7,697 nt of DNA from a candidate division Zixibacteria bacterium DG_27 (GCA_001302725.1 LIZU01000046.1:1-7697); one strand, 5' to 3'; shown: positions 1 through 7,071, counted from the stretch's first letter. Program-made: numbers and translations. Notes: generated by a model from the letters alone, not told the origin.

Positions 1-864
1 GGCTCCGCGGCGGCGGTATCGGCTGGCCTGGTACCGTTTGCCATCGGATCGGAGACATGGGGTTCGATTGTTTCGCCGTCAACGCGTTGCGGCGTGACTG
101 GCCTTCGACCCACATTCGGCCGCGTCAGTCGCGCCGGCGCCATGGCCCTGAGCTGGTCGATGGACAAAATAGGGCCAATCTGCCGAACGGTTGAAGACTG
201 TGCGCTGGTGCTGGAGGCTATCCGGGGACCGGACGCGGTCGATCAAACGGTGATTGACGCTGCTTTCAACTATACGCCCCGCATTGATCTTGAGAAGTTG
301 CGTATTGGCTATCTCAAGGAAGATTTCGAGAAGGATACAACCTATCAGGAGCAAAACGCTGCCACCTTGCCGACGCTTCGTGAACTCGGTGCCAATCTGA
401 TCGAGGTTGAATTGCCGAACCTGCCAGTTGACGCCTTGCAGATAATTCTCAATGCGGAGGCAGCGACGGCGTTTGACGAACTCACTCGCTCGAACCGGGA
501 TGACCTTTTGGTCCGCCAGATTAAAAACGCCTGGCCGAATGTGTTTCGCAGCTCCCGTCTAATTCCTGCGGTAGAGTACATTCAGGCCAATCGTCTGCGG
601 ACTCTTCTAGTGGAGCAGATGGCCGAATTGATGTCCGGCATCGACGTTTATGTTGCCCCGACCTTTGAAGGAGATAACCTGCTTTTGACCAACCTCACCG
701 GCCATCCCTGCGTCGTTGTTCCCAACGGGTTTAATGAAGAGGGGGAGCCGACAAGCATAACGTTCATTGGCAGGTTGTACGACGAGGCTATGCTTCTGGC
801 GGTCGCGAAGAAATATCAGGATGCCACCGACTTTCACACAAAGCATCCTCCAGTCTTCAGGTGA
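1..864 (+). CDS. Amidase-signature family hydrolase, C-terminal part (5' end outside the window)
   Basis: The reading frame is open from base 1 and gives 287 residues, so the N-terminal part, including the catalytic Lys and probably the cis-Ser, lies upstream. Residues 1-45 carry the amidase signature: 'GSAAAVSAGLVPFAIGSE', then TWGSIVSPS, then CGVTGLRPTFGRVSR. By family knowledge Ser22 of WGSI is the acyl-forming nucleophile of the Ser-cisSer-Lys triad. These enzymes hydrolyse amides (relatives include GatA, fatty-acid amide hydrolase and malonamidase). The end is also typical: GHPCVVVPNGF, then FIGRLYDEAMLLAVAKKYQ at about 228-274, then stop. A Trp replaces the first Gly of the usual TGGSIR, and Val replaces Arg after GSI; from memory this fits a GatA-like amidase subgroup rather than true GatA. 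A start at base 94 (GTG) would cut the signature in two and is not real. The substrate cannot be told. The gene is convergent with the next one. Confidence 0.93.
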   Translation, partial: GSAAAVSAGLVPFAIGSETWGSIVSPSTRCGVTGLRPTFGRVSRAGAMALSWSMDKIGPICRTVEDCALVLEAIRGPDAVDQTVIDAAFNYTPRIDLEKLRIGYLKEDFEKDTTYQEQNAATLPTLRELGANLIEVELPNLPVDALQIILNAEAATAFDELTRSNRDDLLVRQIKNAWPNVFRSSRLIPAVEYIQANRLRTLLVEQMAELMSGIDVYVAPTFEGDNLLLTNLTGHPCVVVPNGFNEEGEPTSITFIGRLYDEAMLLAVAKKYQDATDFHTKHPPVFR

Positions 865-1209
865 TGCGACTTTACCGAGGCAGCCGAAACCCGTCTTTTG
901 GGCAGCCGATCCTGGCAGGCCCTTTGAGAGCCAACCTAAGTGGTTCCCTTCTCTTGGTACCGTCAAAAACGGGTCAATAGTGGTCCGCTATTCTGCGGAG
1001 TTCTCTCCCAGTCCCTGATGCCGGTACCTTCTCGTCGAAATCGGTGAAACTGGCTGGGTGTGGGCGTGATACTCCTGTCCACAACCAGCTAGAGAAAAGC
1101 CGGTCAGAGGAATCATAATCCTCTCGTCCGGCTTTGCAGTCCCTTTGCCTCTGCTACTTGTTTTTAGCTCAGTCGACCTTTTGCAGCCGTCGAGCGTCTG
1201 ATATATTCT
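865..1209. other. Non-coding gap between convergent genes
   Basis: This 345-base stretch separates the amidase stop from the propeller-protein stop. I see no convincing coding frame; the open frames here are short and overlap the flanking genes. It holds the hairpin at 1096-1135 (listed separately), a 5-bp hairpin at 984-999 (TCCGC/GCGGA), and two copies of the 9-mer GGCAGCCGA at 879-887 and 901-909. No tRNA or other RNA gene was recognised. The amidase has no clear terminator of its own close to its stop. Confidence 0.7.
1096..1135 (-). terminator. Rho-independent terminator, downstream of the propeller-protein gene
   Basis: The outer stem is AAAGCCGG (1096-1103) paired with CCGGCTTT (1128-1135). 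The inner stem is GAGGA (1107-1111) with TCCTC (1119-1123), closing a 7-nt loop. A few bases are mismatched or bulged between the two stems. Read on the minus strand, the hairpin is followed by TTTTCTCT, so it fits a terminator about 75 nt past the 547-aa gene. On the plus strand the T-tract is only TTTG, so it would be weak for the amidase, though it may work in both directions. Confidence 0.7.
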
Positions 1210-2853
1210 CTATTTCAGCACTGTCAGCCGACGCACCTTGGAAATCTCCCCGGTCGTAAGCTTGTAGAAGTATATGCCAGAGGGGATGTCGGTCGCATCC
1301 CATACGATCGAGCTGCTGTGGGTTCCGTGTTGTGCTAAGGTCCCTAGGTTGCGTCCGAGCAAATCATAGATTTCCAACTTCACAATCAGCGGCGATCTTC
1401 CGACACCGATCGGCAACTCGTAATCGATTCTGGTCGTGGAGTTGAAGGGATTGGGGTAGTTCTGATGGAGGATGAAGTCATCCGGCAACGATAAGCCTTC
1501 TCCCTCCACAGACACATTCACCGCCTGAGAATGATAGTTGTTGGTGTTCTGGGGGTCGTGGCCGTACATCGGCCAGTCGTAGCCAGTGAAATTACCTTTG
1601 AAGAGATAGACGGAATTCACCGACTGCTCCCAGGGGAATGCAATTCGAAAGCTGGTTACCACCATCAGGGAATCGAAAACAGTTGGCACTGCGAAGTTGG
1701 TGAAGCCTTTGAGCTTTAGCGGGGTGCCTGCCAGAGGCGACCCCTCAAGAGTGTGCAGGTGGAGGTAACTCTCTACCTCCTTTCCGCGGTTGACATTCAG
1801 GTTGCAGCCAGAGACTACTACCGGCTGGCCATCAACCTCCACCACCGCGAGACCATCACCGTGGCCAATCTTTTGAACCGGCCAACCGGGCTCTAGTTGC
1901 CCCTCCTGGTTCAGCAGATACAGCTGCGCCCCTTGAGTCTCAGCCGCAACGTAGGCAACATCATTGTAACTGAAAACCGCCACCGGCGAGTGGAAAAAGT
2001 CCGCCTCTATTTCGTAGTTCCACAGATTTGTGCCGTCACATCCATAGACTCTGACGGTACCACGGCGAGGCTCGATTCCACAGGTGGCGACTATTATCTC
2101 CCGGCAACCATCTCCGTCCAGATCCATAACAACCGGGGCGGCAACGTTGGTGAAGCTCTCCTCTGACCACCTTACCGGAAACCCAGCCTTCATCTCTCCC
2201 GAGGAAGTGAAGACCTGTATGCTCGTTGTCCCGAGCGCCAAAATGTCGGTCACCCCGTCATTATCGATATCCTCAGCCGCGAGCGAATAACCTTTCGACA
2301 TATCCGCATCCAGAACGGCCGGCCAACCTTCAAGCTCGTTACCATTTCGGTCTAATCCATAAACAAGGGTATCGTGATAGAGGGAAAAGAAGACTTCTGG
2401 AGAGTTGTCCTCGTTAACGTCGCAGAGAGTGATGGCCACCGGGCAGGTTCCTGTGGGGAGCGGGAAAGAGCGCGGCCAGCCGAGAGGCTGCTCCAGGTCC
2501 AAGAGGCTCAGAAGATGCAGGGAGAAGGTTTGCTGATCCCAATCGGTCTCCGAGAAGGCCATAAACTTCCCCCAGATGCTGACATCATACACCGCCCGGC
2601 TATATTCCTTTGCCCATTCTAACTCTCCCCGAAGATTGTAACACCTGATGCCGCTTCCCGGAAGAGCAAAAACGATGTGGCCTTGATTGTCAGCCTTGAA
2701 GTAGTTGATTTTGGGACCGATTGGAACCATATTGCTCTTCTCTTGAATCTCCACCGGCCACCCAGAAACAAGCTCAAGGGCCTCGACCTTGAGACCATAT
2801 CCGAACAGGGTAGCGAAGAAAGTTATCAGGAGAGCTGAGAGAAGCGCCTTCAT
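1210..2853 (-). CDS. Secreted FG-GAP/VCBS-like beta-propeller protein with type IX-style C-terminal sorting domain
   Basis: This 547-aa exported protein has a signal peptide at residues 1-26 (Lys2, then a hydrophobic run, cut near VEA). Residues about 30-430 form a beta-propeller. Asp-rich calcium-loop motifs stand at 145-156 (DVNEDNSPEVFF), 195-204 (DIDNDGVTDI) and 244-252 (DLDGDGCRE). A GWP/GFP motif recurs at 31, 125, 176, 224 and 323, a period of about 50 residues, which fits FG-GAP/VCBS blades. WPMYGHDPQNT (427-437) is a motif often seen near the end of such proteins. Residues about 456-547 are a sorting domain with LPDDFILHQNYPNPFN, IYDLLGR, VWDATDIPSGIYFYKL and a basic end. By family knowledge this domain directs type IX secretion and is cleaved or anchored at the surface. 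The start is ATG, with AAGAGGA 7 nt upstream. The ligand is unknown; the propeller may serve in adhesion or binding. It is probably co-transcribed with the 142-aa gene. Confidence 0.93.
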   Translation of the reverse strand: MKALLSALLITFFATLFGYGLKVEALELVSGWPVEIQEKSNMVPIGPKINYFKADNQGHIVFALPGSGIRCYNLRGELEWAKEYSRAVYDVSIWGKFMAFSETDWDQQTFSLHLLSLLDLEQPLGWPRSFPLPTGTCPVAITLCDVNEDNSPEVFFSLYHDTLVYGLDRNGNELEGWPAVLDADMSKGYSLAAEDIDNDGVTDILALGTTSIQVFTSSGEMKAGFPVRWSEESFTNVAAPVVMDLDGDGCREIIVATCGIEPRRGTVRVYGCDGTNLWNYEIEADFFHSPVAVFSYNDVAYVAAETQGAQLYLLNQEGQLEPGWPVQKIGHGDGLAVVEVDGQPVVVSGCNLNVNRGKEVESYLHLHTLEGSPLAGTPLKLKGFTNFAVPTVFDSLMVVTSFRIAFPWEQSVNSVYLFKGNFTGYDWPMYGHDPQNTNNYHSQAVNVSVEGEGLSLPDDFILHQNYPNPFNSTTRIDYELPIGVGRSPLIVKLEIYDLLGRNLGTLAQHGTHSSSIVWDATDIPSGIYFYKLTTGEISKVRRLTVLK

Positions 2854-2860
2854 TTCCGTT

Positions 2861-2867
2861 TCCTCTT
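2861..2867 (-). promoter_or_regulatory. Ribosome binding site of the propeller-protein gene
   Basis: AAGAGGA on the minus strand, 7 nt before the ATG at 2853. It supports that start. Confidence 0.7.
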
Positions 2868-2885
2868 TACGTTGTGAACAACTTT

Positions 2886-2915
2886 GAGGGGAGCCCTTTC
2901 AAGAGGGCTCCCCTC
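2886..2915 (-). other. Perfect 12-bp hairpin between two secreted-protein genes
   Basis: GAGGGGAGCCCT (2886-2897) pairs perfectly with AGGGCTCCCCTC (2904-2915) around a 6-nt loop. It begins 9 nt after the stop of the 142-aa gene and ends 32 nt before the ATG of the 547-aa gene. On the minus strand the next bases are AAAGTTG, so there is no U-tract and it is not a classical terminator. It is GC-rich and stable, so it could protect the 3' end of the upstream message, act as a processing site or partly attenuate transcription. That role is inferred. Confidence 0.75.
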
Positions 2916-2924
2916 GCCAGACAG

Positions 2925-3353
2925 CTACGGACCTCCAGGATTTCCGCCGCCCCCGATACCGTAACAATTCGGGTGAGCACCGAAGTCAAAGACGAGATTA
3001 AGTTCAGTCCAACTCGGCAAAAATGGAGTGATATGCCTGCTCTCCTGAATTGAGTCGGTGTAAGCCCATATCCTGATGTAGTTGTGCAGATTATCAGGGC
3101 CGAAATCCTCACCGTCGATAAATTCGAACTCGAAGTAGTAAGTTCCGTTTCTCTCCAGGATTCTTCCCGAGGCGATGACGCTGTCGGGGTTGGTGTAAAG
3201 AAAGATCATGCAGTAGTCCCGAGGGGTGTAGTAGCTATTGCCCTGGTAGTTGAAATTCACCAGCCCGTGGCGAGTCTCGGCAAATCCCAAGGAGGGATCA
3301 AGAATGACCACCATGAGAACCGCAACCGCAATCGAAATAACGTACTTCCTCAT
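2925..3353 (-). CDS. Small secreted protein of unknown function
   Basis: This 142-aa protein belongs to no family I recognise. Residues 1-25 are a signal peptide (Arg2, Lys3, a hydrophobic run at 5-18, cut after GFA), so it is exported. The mature part is rich in aromatic and acidic residues and looks mostly beta-stranded (FNYQGNSYYTPRDYCMIFLY, then YYFEFEFIDGEDF, then YIRIWAY), which suggests a small beta-sandwich. It has two cysteines in the mature part (48 and 130) that could form a disulfide. The C-terminus is a flexible glycine tail (GGGGNPGGP). It lacks the sorting domain of its neighbour and has no lipobox. The start is ATG, with a strong AAAAGGAG 7 nt upstream. It precedes the propeller gene by 71 nt on the same strand, so the two probably share a transcript and an extracellular role. 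That link is inference from position. Confidence 0.82.
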   Translation of the reverse strand: MRKYVISIAVAVLMVVILDPSLGFAETRHGLVNFNYQGNSYYTPRDYCMIFLYTNPDSVIASGRILERNGTYYFEFEFIDGEDFGPDNLHNYIRIWAYTDSIQESRHITPFLPSWTELNLVFDFGAHPNCYGIGGGGNPGGP

Positions 3354-3360
3354 TTCGTAA

Positions 3361-3368
3361 CTCCTTTT
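3361..3368 (-). promoter_or_regulatory. Strong ribosome binding site of the 142-aa gene
   Basis: AAAAGGAG on the minus strand, 7 nt before the ATG at 3353. It is the best Shine-Dalgarno match in the window and supports high translation of the small exported protein. Confidence 0.8.
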
Positions 3369-3528
3369 ACCAAAAGATCCTTACCCCCAATTGGAGAAGC
3401 TCCAACAACCCAGAACTCAGGTCATAGGCACCACCCCCCCCTCTTGCTTTTCTGAGGCAGCTGTGGTGGGTACAGAGAAACTGGAACCTTTTTCTCCGGG
3501 CAAGTAACACATCCAATTGCCCTCCCTC

Positions 3529-3558
3529 TGTATAAATATTAATCGGATGAACCGCCAA
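3529..3558 (-). promoter_or_regulatory. Possible sigma-70-type promoter for the secreted-protein pair
   Basis: On the minus strand, TTGGCG (3553-3558) and TATACA (3529-3534) are 18 bases apart, each matching consensus at 4 of 6 positions, in an AT-rich patch. Transcription would start near 3522 and give a leader of about 170 nt before the 142-aa gene. The match is moderate, and promoter rules in this lineage may differ. Confidence 0.35.
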
Positions 3559-3848
3559 GAACTTTAGTGGGCAGAGCAGGTCGCTCGGAGATGTTGGGGG
3601 TATCGAAGTCGACAATCGAAGAGAAATTAAGTCCGTTTACTCAAAGGATGACGAAAAGCCCAGACCTCGCAGATCCGAACTTCCTCTTCCGGAATTTCGG
3701 CCAAGTTAATCCAACCACGCGACGCTGTCAAGACTTTTTTACACCTCCTTCGGCCTCGAGTCAACTTCCCTAATGTCAGGGACTTACAACACTCGGGTGA
3801 CAATTCCCAAAGGAGGAGAGAGAGAATATCGTAACTGCTGCGAGATTC

Positions 3849-4667
3849 CTACTGTTTCAGCGCCCCGGCGGTCAGCCCCGACACGATCTGTCTCTGAAAA
3901 GCGAGGAAAAATAGAATCACAGGCAGAGCCGAGAGAGCCGTCCCAGCGAACAGGTGCGGCCAGTCGATGGTCTGATAACCGCGGTAGAGGGCCAAGGCAA
4001 CCGGCAAGGTTCTCATCTTCTCGCTGGCCGTCAATATGAAGGGGAAGAGAAAGGAGTTCCAGTTGGTCAAGAATATCTGTATTCCCAGAACCGCCAGAGC
4101 CGGTTTGGAAAGGGGCATAATTATCCTGAAGAGGATTTTGAAGTCGCCGGCTCCGTCCAGCCGTGCGGCCTCTTCTATCTGTTCGGGGAGGTTTTCGATA
4201 TATTGCCTCATCAAGAAAATCCCCAGGGGATTGACCAGCCAGGGGACGATCAGCGCAAGATAACTGTCATACCACCCAAACCGATTTATCAAAATATAGA
4301 TCGGGATTATGACTATGTGGGCGGGAATCATTAGCACCAGGAGCGCGGAGGCGAAAAGGGGCTCTTTTAAGGGGAAATGCCTCCTTGCGAAAGCGTAACC
4401 GACCATAGTGCAGAACAGAAGATTCCCCAGAGTGACAACTAAAGCAACGATTACGCTGTTGAAGATGAAGATCTCAAACGGACCGGAAGCGAAAATGTCG
4501 ATGTAATTGTTAAAGGTTAGTCCCACCGGCAGCAGGTCTCTCAACTGTAGAGTCGCCAGCCCCGATTTCTTGAGCGAATGGACGAACATGAAATAGAGAG
4601 GAAAAAGCGCTCCCGCCAGAGGGACGATCAAAAGCAGTGATAACATCAATTTGCTGAGCTTTTTCAC
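3849..4667 (-). CDS. Carbohydrate ABC transporter permease, MalG/UgpE-like
   Basis: This 272-aa inner-membrane subunit of an importer forms the translocation channel with the permease encoded just upstream. About six membrane segments can be seen (roughly 8-30, 66-90, 103-127, 133-152, 190-212, 238-257). The signature EAA loop is present: EEAARLDGAG at 165-174, then IMPLSKPA at 183-190. By family knowledge this cytoplasmic loop docks on the ATPase. The end, FFLAFQRQIVSGLTAGALK, is typical of the MalG type. Length is normal for the family. The start is GTG at 4667, 3 nt after the TAG of the previous gene, so translation is probably coupled; only a weak AGGA lies directly before it. The sugar is not shown by the sequence; the type carries oligosaccharides, glycerol-3-phosphate and similar solutes. 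Confidence 0.95.
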   Translation of the reverse strand: MKKLSKLMLSLLLIVPLAGALFPLYFMFVHSLKKSGLATLQLRDLLPVGLTFNNYIDIFASGPFEIFIFNSVIVALVVTLGNLLFCTMVGYAFARRHFPLKEPLFASALLVLMIPAHIVIIPIYILINRFGWYDSYLALIVPWLVNPLGIFLMRQYIENLPEQIEEAARLDGAGDFKILFRIIMPLSKPALAVLGIQIFLTNWNSFLFPFILTASEKMRTLPVALALYRGYQTIDWPHLFAGTALSALPVILFFLAFQRQIVSGLTAGALKQ

Positions 4668-4670
4668 TTC

Positions 4671-5558
4671 CTAATCTGCTATCCGTCTGCCCAGCCCGAA
4701 GAGTCTCAGTTGAATTGCCGAAAAGATGGCGATGACCACAAAGAGAACGTAGGCAGCAGCGGAGGCGTATCCCATATTGAACCTCTCCAACCCCTCCTCG
4801 AAGACGAAATAGACCACCGTGAGGGTTGAGTTCAAGGGTCCTCCCTTGGTCATCACGAAAATCTCCACGAATATCTGGAAGGAGCGGATGGTGTTGATGA
4901 CCACCACGAACAGAGTCATCGGTCGCAGGTGGGGTAAGGTCACATGCCAGAATCTCCTGAGTGGGCCGGCGCCCTCTAGTTCCGCGGCCTCATAAAGCTC
5001 CCCGGGAATGCTCTTCAGTGCGGCCAAGTACAGAAGCATGTAATAGCCGATTGCAATCCAGACGTCCATAATCATAATGGCCGGCAGGGCGGCCATCTCC
5101 GAATGAAGCCAGCCCTCTTTGGGGAAGGGGAGACCGGTCAGCTTCAGCAGGAGATTGATGTAGCCACCGGCGGAATAAAGGTTGGTGAAGATCAACGCCA
5201 TGACCACCATGGAGGTGATAGAAGGGATGAAGAAACCGGCTCGGAAGAGCCCTGCTCCCGGAATCCTGCGATTGATGATCACCGCCAGAATCAAGGCAAA
5301 AATCGTGGTGAAGGGGATGGTTCCGAATACGAAGATGGAGGTATTCTCCAAAGCCTTCAGAAAGTCCTCATCTGAAAAGAGTCTTTTGAAATTCTCCAGG
5401 CCGACCCAGTGAGGTTCACCACTCAGGATGCTGTAATCGGTGAAGCTCAGATAAAGAGAATGTAGAAGCGGGTAGAGCCAGAACAGAAGCAGGGTGGCAA
5501 TCCAGGGGGCTAAGAAAAGCCCGGTGGTGAGGTGGGCTTTGCTCCGTTGAAGATTCAA
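4671..5558 (-). CDS. Carbohydrate ABC transporter permease, MalF/UgpA-like
   Basis: This 295-aa inner-membrane permease partners the MalG-like subunit. Membrane segments lie at about 12-36, 72-96, 108-128, 157-179, 212-232 and 264-286. YEAAELEGAG (189-198) and LPHLRP (208-213) form the ATPase-contacting EAA loop. 'SFQIFVEIFVMTKGGPLNST' (226-245) is the usual UgpA/LacF-type stretch after it. The short N-terminus makes it the UgpA type rather than the longer E. coli MalF. The start is uncertain: the frame has no ATG or GTG before the first membrane segment. TTG at 5558 gives a normal N-terminus, but no good Shine-Dalgarno precedes it; an in-frame stop (TGA) at 5586-5588 limits any extension to 9 codons. 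It lies 56 nt after the binding-protein gene and 3 nt before the next permease. Confidence 0.94.
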   Translation of the reverse strand: MNLQRSKAHLTTGLFLAPWIATLLLFWLYPLLHSLYLSFTDYSILSGEPHWVGLENFKRLFSDEDFLKALENTSIFVFGTIPFTTIFALILAVIINRRIPGAGLFRAGFFIPSITSMVVMALIFTNLYSAGGYINLLLKLTGLPFPKEGWLHSEMAALPAIMIMDVWIAIGYYMLLYLAALKSIPGELYEAAELEGAGPLRRFWHVTLPHLRPMTLFVVVINTIRSFQIFVEIFVMTKGGPLNSTLTVVYFVFEEGLERFNMGYASAAAYVLFVVIAIFSAIQLRLFGLGRRIAD

Positions 5559-5614
5559 GATTTCAACCAGTAGGGAAGTTGTGCCTCAGAATATAATCAT
5601 CACGACTATACACT

Positions 5615-6871
5615 TCAGCCGCCAGAGACGATTTCCTCTATTTCCTTCTGCGCCCTCTTCAGTGCCTCTCGCGGGGTTTTCTTTCCATACATCGCCTGCT
5701 CGATCATCTTTTCGATGATCTCCTCGATGTAAACCCATTTGGCGTGCACCGGCGAGGGACGAGAGTTTCTCAGCTGCTCGTAGAAAACCTTGAGGTGTGG
5801 ATCACCACGATGATAGAGTCCCTCCTCAGCGACCTTCGCTGCCGGGAAGCCGCTGCCGATGCTTTGGCAGAGCAGTAAAGCGTTATCTGATTTGACCAAG
5901 AATTTGATGAGTCTCAGGGCTTCTTCTTTGTGCTCTGATTCGTTGCTTATGACCAGGTATTCTCCGCCCGCAAACGAGATTCCGGGCTTGGCTCCGTCCG
6001 GTGAAGGGATGAACGTCACGCCGTAATTCAGATCCGGCGCCGCCTTGGGCATCTCCCTCAGAAGCCAGCCTCCGGAGAAAATGAAACCAATCTCCCCGCG
6101 CATGAAGGCCTCGTCTAAATTGCGCTGGGTGTCGAGCTTGCCCACTTCCACCAGCTTCAGATAAAACTCCAAAGCTTCCAGAGCTGCCCTGCTGGAAAGC
6201 AGGGAAGACTCTCCATCCTCGCTCAAGACCTTTCCACCGTTTGACCACAGAAAGGGGAGAAATTTCTTATACAGGCGATGCCTCTCGGCGGAGTTGGCGC
6301 CGAAGCCGTAAACGTTTTCCCCAAGGTCATTGACTCTTCGGCAAGCGTTGAGGAAGTCTGGCCAGCTTTTGGGCGGAGACTCAGAGGCGAGCCCGGCCCT
6401 TTTCATCAGATCCTTGTTAAAGAAGATGACCCTGGTGTCCAGAAACCAGGGGAAGCCGAAATACTCATCTTGAAGTTTGACCGGCTCCCACATCAGGTAG
6501 TCATCGGAGATTTCTGAGGCCTCTTTGGTCACCTCCCAGAGAACGTTTCTGTGGGAAAACTCCGGCACCCAGTCGCTCCCCAGCTCCAGAACGTCGGGCG
6601 GGTTTCCGGAACCGAAGGCAACCACAATCTTCTGATGCCCCTCCGACCAGGTCAAATCTGTTATCTCGACTCTTATATCTGGGTTCTCGTTTTCAAATTC
6701 CCCGACAAGTCGGAGCAGTGTAGGTTTGACCACGGGGTCGGTCCAGAACTGCCAGAAGGTGATGACTTTCCTTCCGGTCTCAGGACTCCTGGTGCAAGAG
6801 GAGGTGGAAAGAATGGTTATCGAAGTGAACACAAGAAGAAGTATCCGGAGCTTCTTGAACATCATCTTCAT
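5615..6871 (-). CDS. Sugar ABC transporter substrate-binding lipoprotein, family 1 (UgpB/MalE-like)
   Basis: This 418-aa extracytoplasmic receptor captures the solute and delivers it to the two permeases encoded next. N-terminus: basic FKKLR, a hydrophobic run at about 9-21, then LSTSSC, with Cys26 the likely lipid-anchored residue. The lipobox is not ideal (Thr at -3 where Leu is usual). The mature part has family-1 landmarks: ITFWQFW (37-43), GNPPDVLELGSDW (89-101), GFPWFLDTRVIFFNKDL (139-155), GGWLLREMP (267-275), and a helical end with MYGKKTPREALKRAQKEIEEI. The frame is open back to a GTG at 6985, but those 38 extra residues would hide the signal peptide. ATG at 6871 was chosen; ATGs at 6865 and 6862 are alternatives, and none has a clear Shine-Dalgarno. 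It is first in the importer operon. No ATPase gene follows, so a shared MsmX/UgpC-type ATPase is inferred. Confidence 0.94.
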   Translation of the reverse strand: MKMMFKKLRILLLVFTSITILSTSSCTRSPETGRKVITFWQFWTDPVVKPTLLRLVGEFENENPDIRVEITDLTWSEGHQKIVVAFGSGNPPDVLELGSDWVPEFSHRNVLWEVTKEASEISDDYLMWEPVKLQDEYFGFPWFLDTRVIFFNKDLMKRAGLASESPPKSWPDFLNACRRVNDLGENVYGFGANSAERHRLYKKFLPFLWSNGGKVLSEDGESSLLSSRAALEALEFYLKLVEVGKLDTQRNLDEAFMRGEIGFIFSGGWLLREMPKAAPDLNYGVTFIPSPDGAKPGISFAGGEYLVISNESEHKEEALRLIKFLVKSDNALLLCQSIGSGFPAAKVAEEGLYHRGDPHLKVFYEQLRNSRPSPVHAKWVYIEEIIEKMIEQAMYGKKTPREALKRAQKEIEEIVSGG

Positions 6872-6894
6872 TCGCTGCGGTCTCGATTGCCGAA

Positions 6895-6924
6895 ACGATA
6901 CCGGCTTTGATCTCCCTTTGTCAA
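6895..6924 (-). promoter_or_regulatory. Candidate sigma-70-type promoter of the ABC importer operon
   Basis: On the minus strand a perfect TTGACA (6919-6924) is followed after 18 bases by TATCGT (6895-6900), 4 of 6 to consensus. Transcription would begin near 6888, only about 17 nt before the ATG at 6871. This short leader argues against the long GTG start at 6985. Confidence 0.45.
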
Positions 6925-7071
6925 GGCAAATCTGTGGCGGTCTGGGAACTGCTCTTTCGTGAGCGGAGCGATTAGAGCCTCCCACCGAAACTGCAAAAAC
7001 CAGTCTGGATTAACACACGTGGGGCAGATGATTCCCTATGGCGCTGTCAGGGAAAAATGTGGAAAAAAGTC

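Larger units (their letters stand above)
3354..3848. other. 495-base gap between the importer operon and the secreted-protein genes
   Basis: I see no credible gene here; short open frames on both strands lack ribosome binding sites and protein-like composition. The left part (3354 to about 3522) looks like the leader of the 142-aa gene. It holds a strong Shine-Dalgarno, a small hairpin at 3391-3405 (TTGGAG/CTCCAA), an 8-C run at 3434-3441 (G-run in the transcript) and a GAGAAA/TTTCTC hairpin near 3478-3499. I could not match it to a riboswitch class. The right part (3541-3848) lies downstream of the importer operon. It contains a purine-rich run near 3810-3826 but no clear terminator. Confidence 0.6.

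Noticed and set aside
879..909. Two direct copies of GGCAGCCGA spaced by 22 bases.
   Set aside because: Only two short copies, with no further unit; this is within chance for a non-coding gap.
971..1004. Sequence GGGTCAATAGTGGTCCGCTA and the following bases recall the ends of IS21-type insertion sequences.
   Set aside because: There is no transposase gene, no matching inverted copy and no target duplication in the window; the resemblance is from memory only.
3367..3615. 82-aa minus-strand open frame in the gap before the small secreted protein.
   Set aside because: It overlaps the candidate promoter, leader and ribosome binding site of the next gene, has no recognisable domain and no good ribosome binding site of its own.
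3708..3731. Perfect TTGACA on the minus strand (3726-3731) as a promoter.
   Set aside because: The hexamers 16-17 bases downstream (TTAACT, TAACTT) match -10 consensus at only 3 of 6 positions, and the next gene is over 350 bases away.
3567..3773. 68-aa plus-strand open frame in the same gap.
   Set aside because: It has a GTG start without a Shine-Dalgarno, low-information composition and no family resemblance.
6872..6985. Extension of the binding-protein frame by 38 codons to a GTG at 6985.
   Set aside because: It would bury the lipoprotein signal peptide and overlap the best promoter (6895-6924); the added residues look random and basic.
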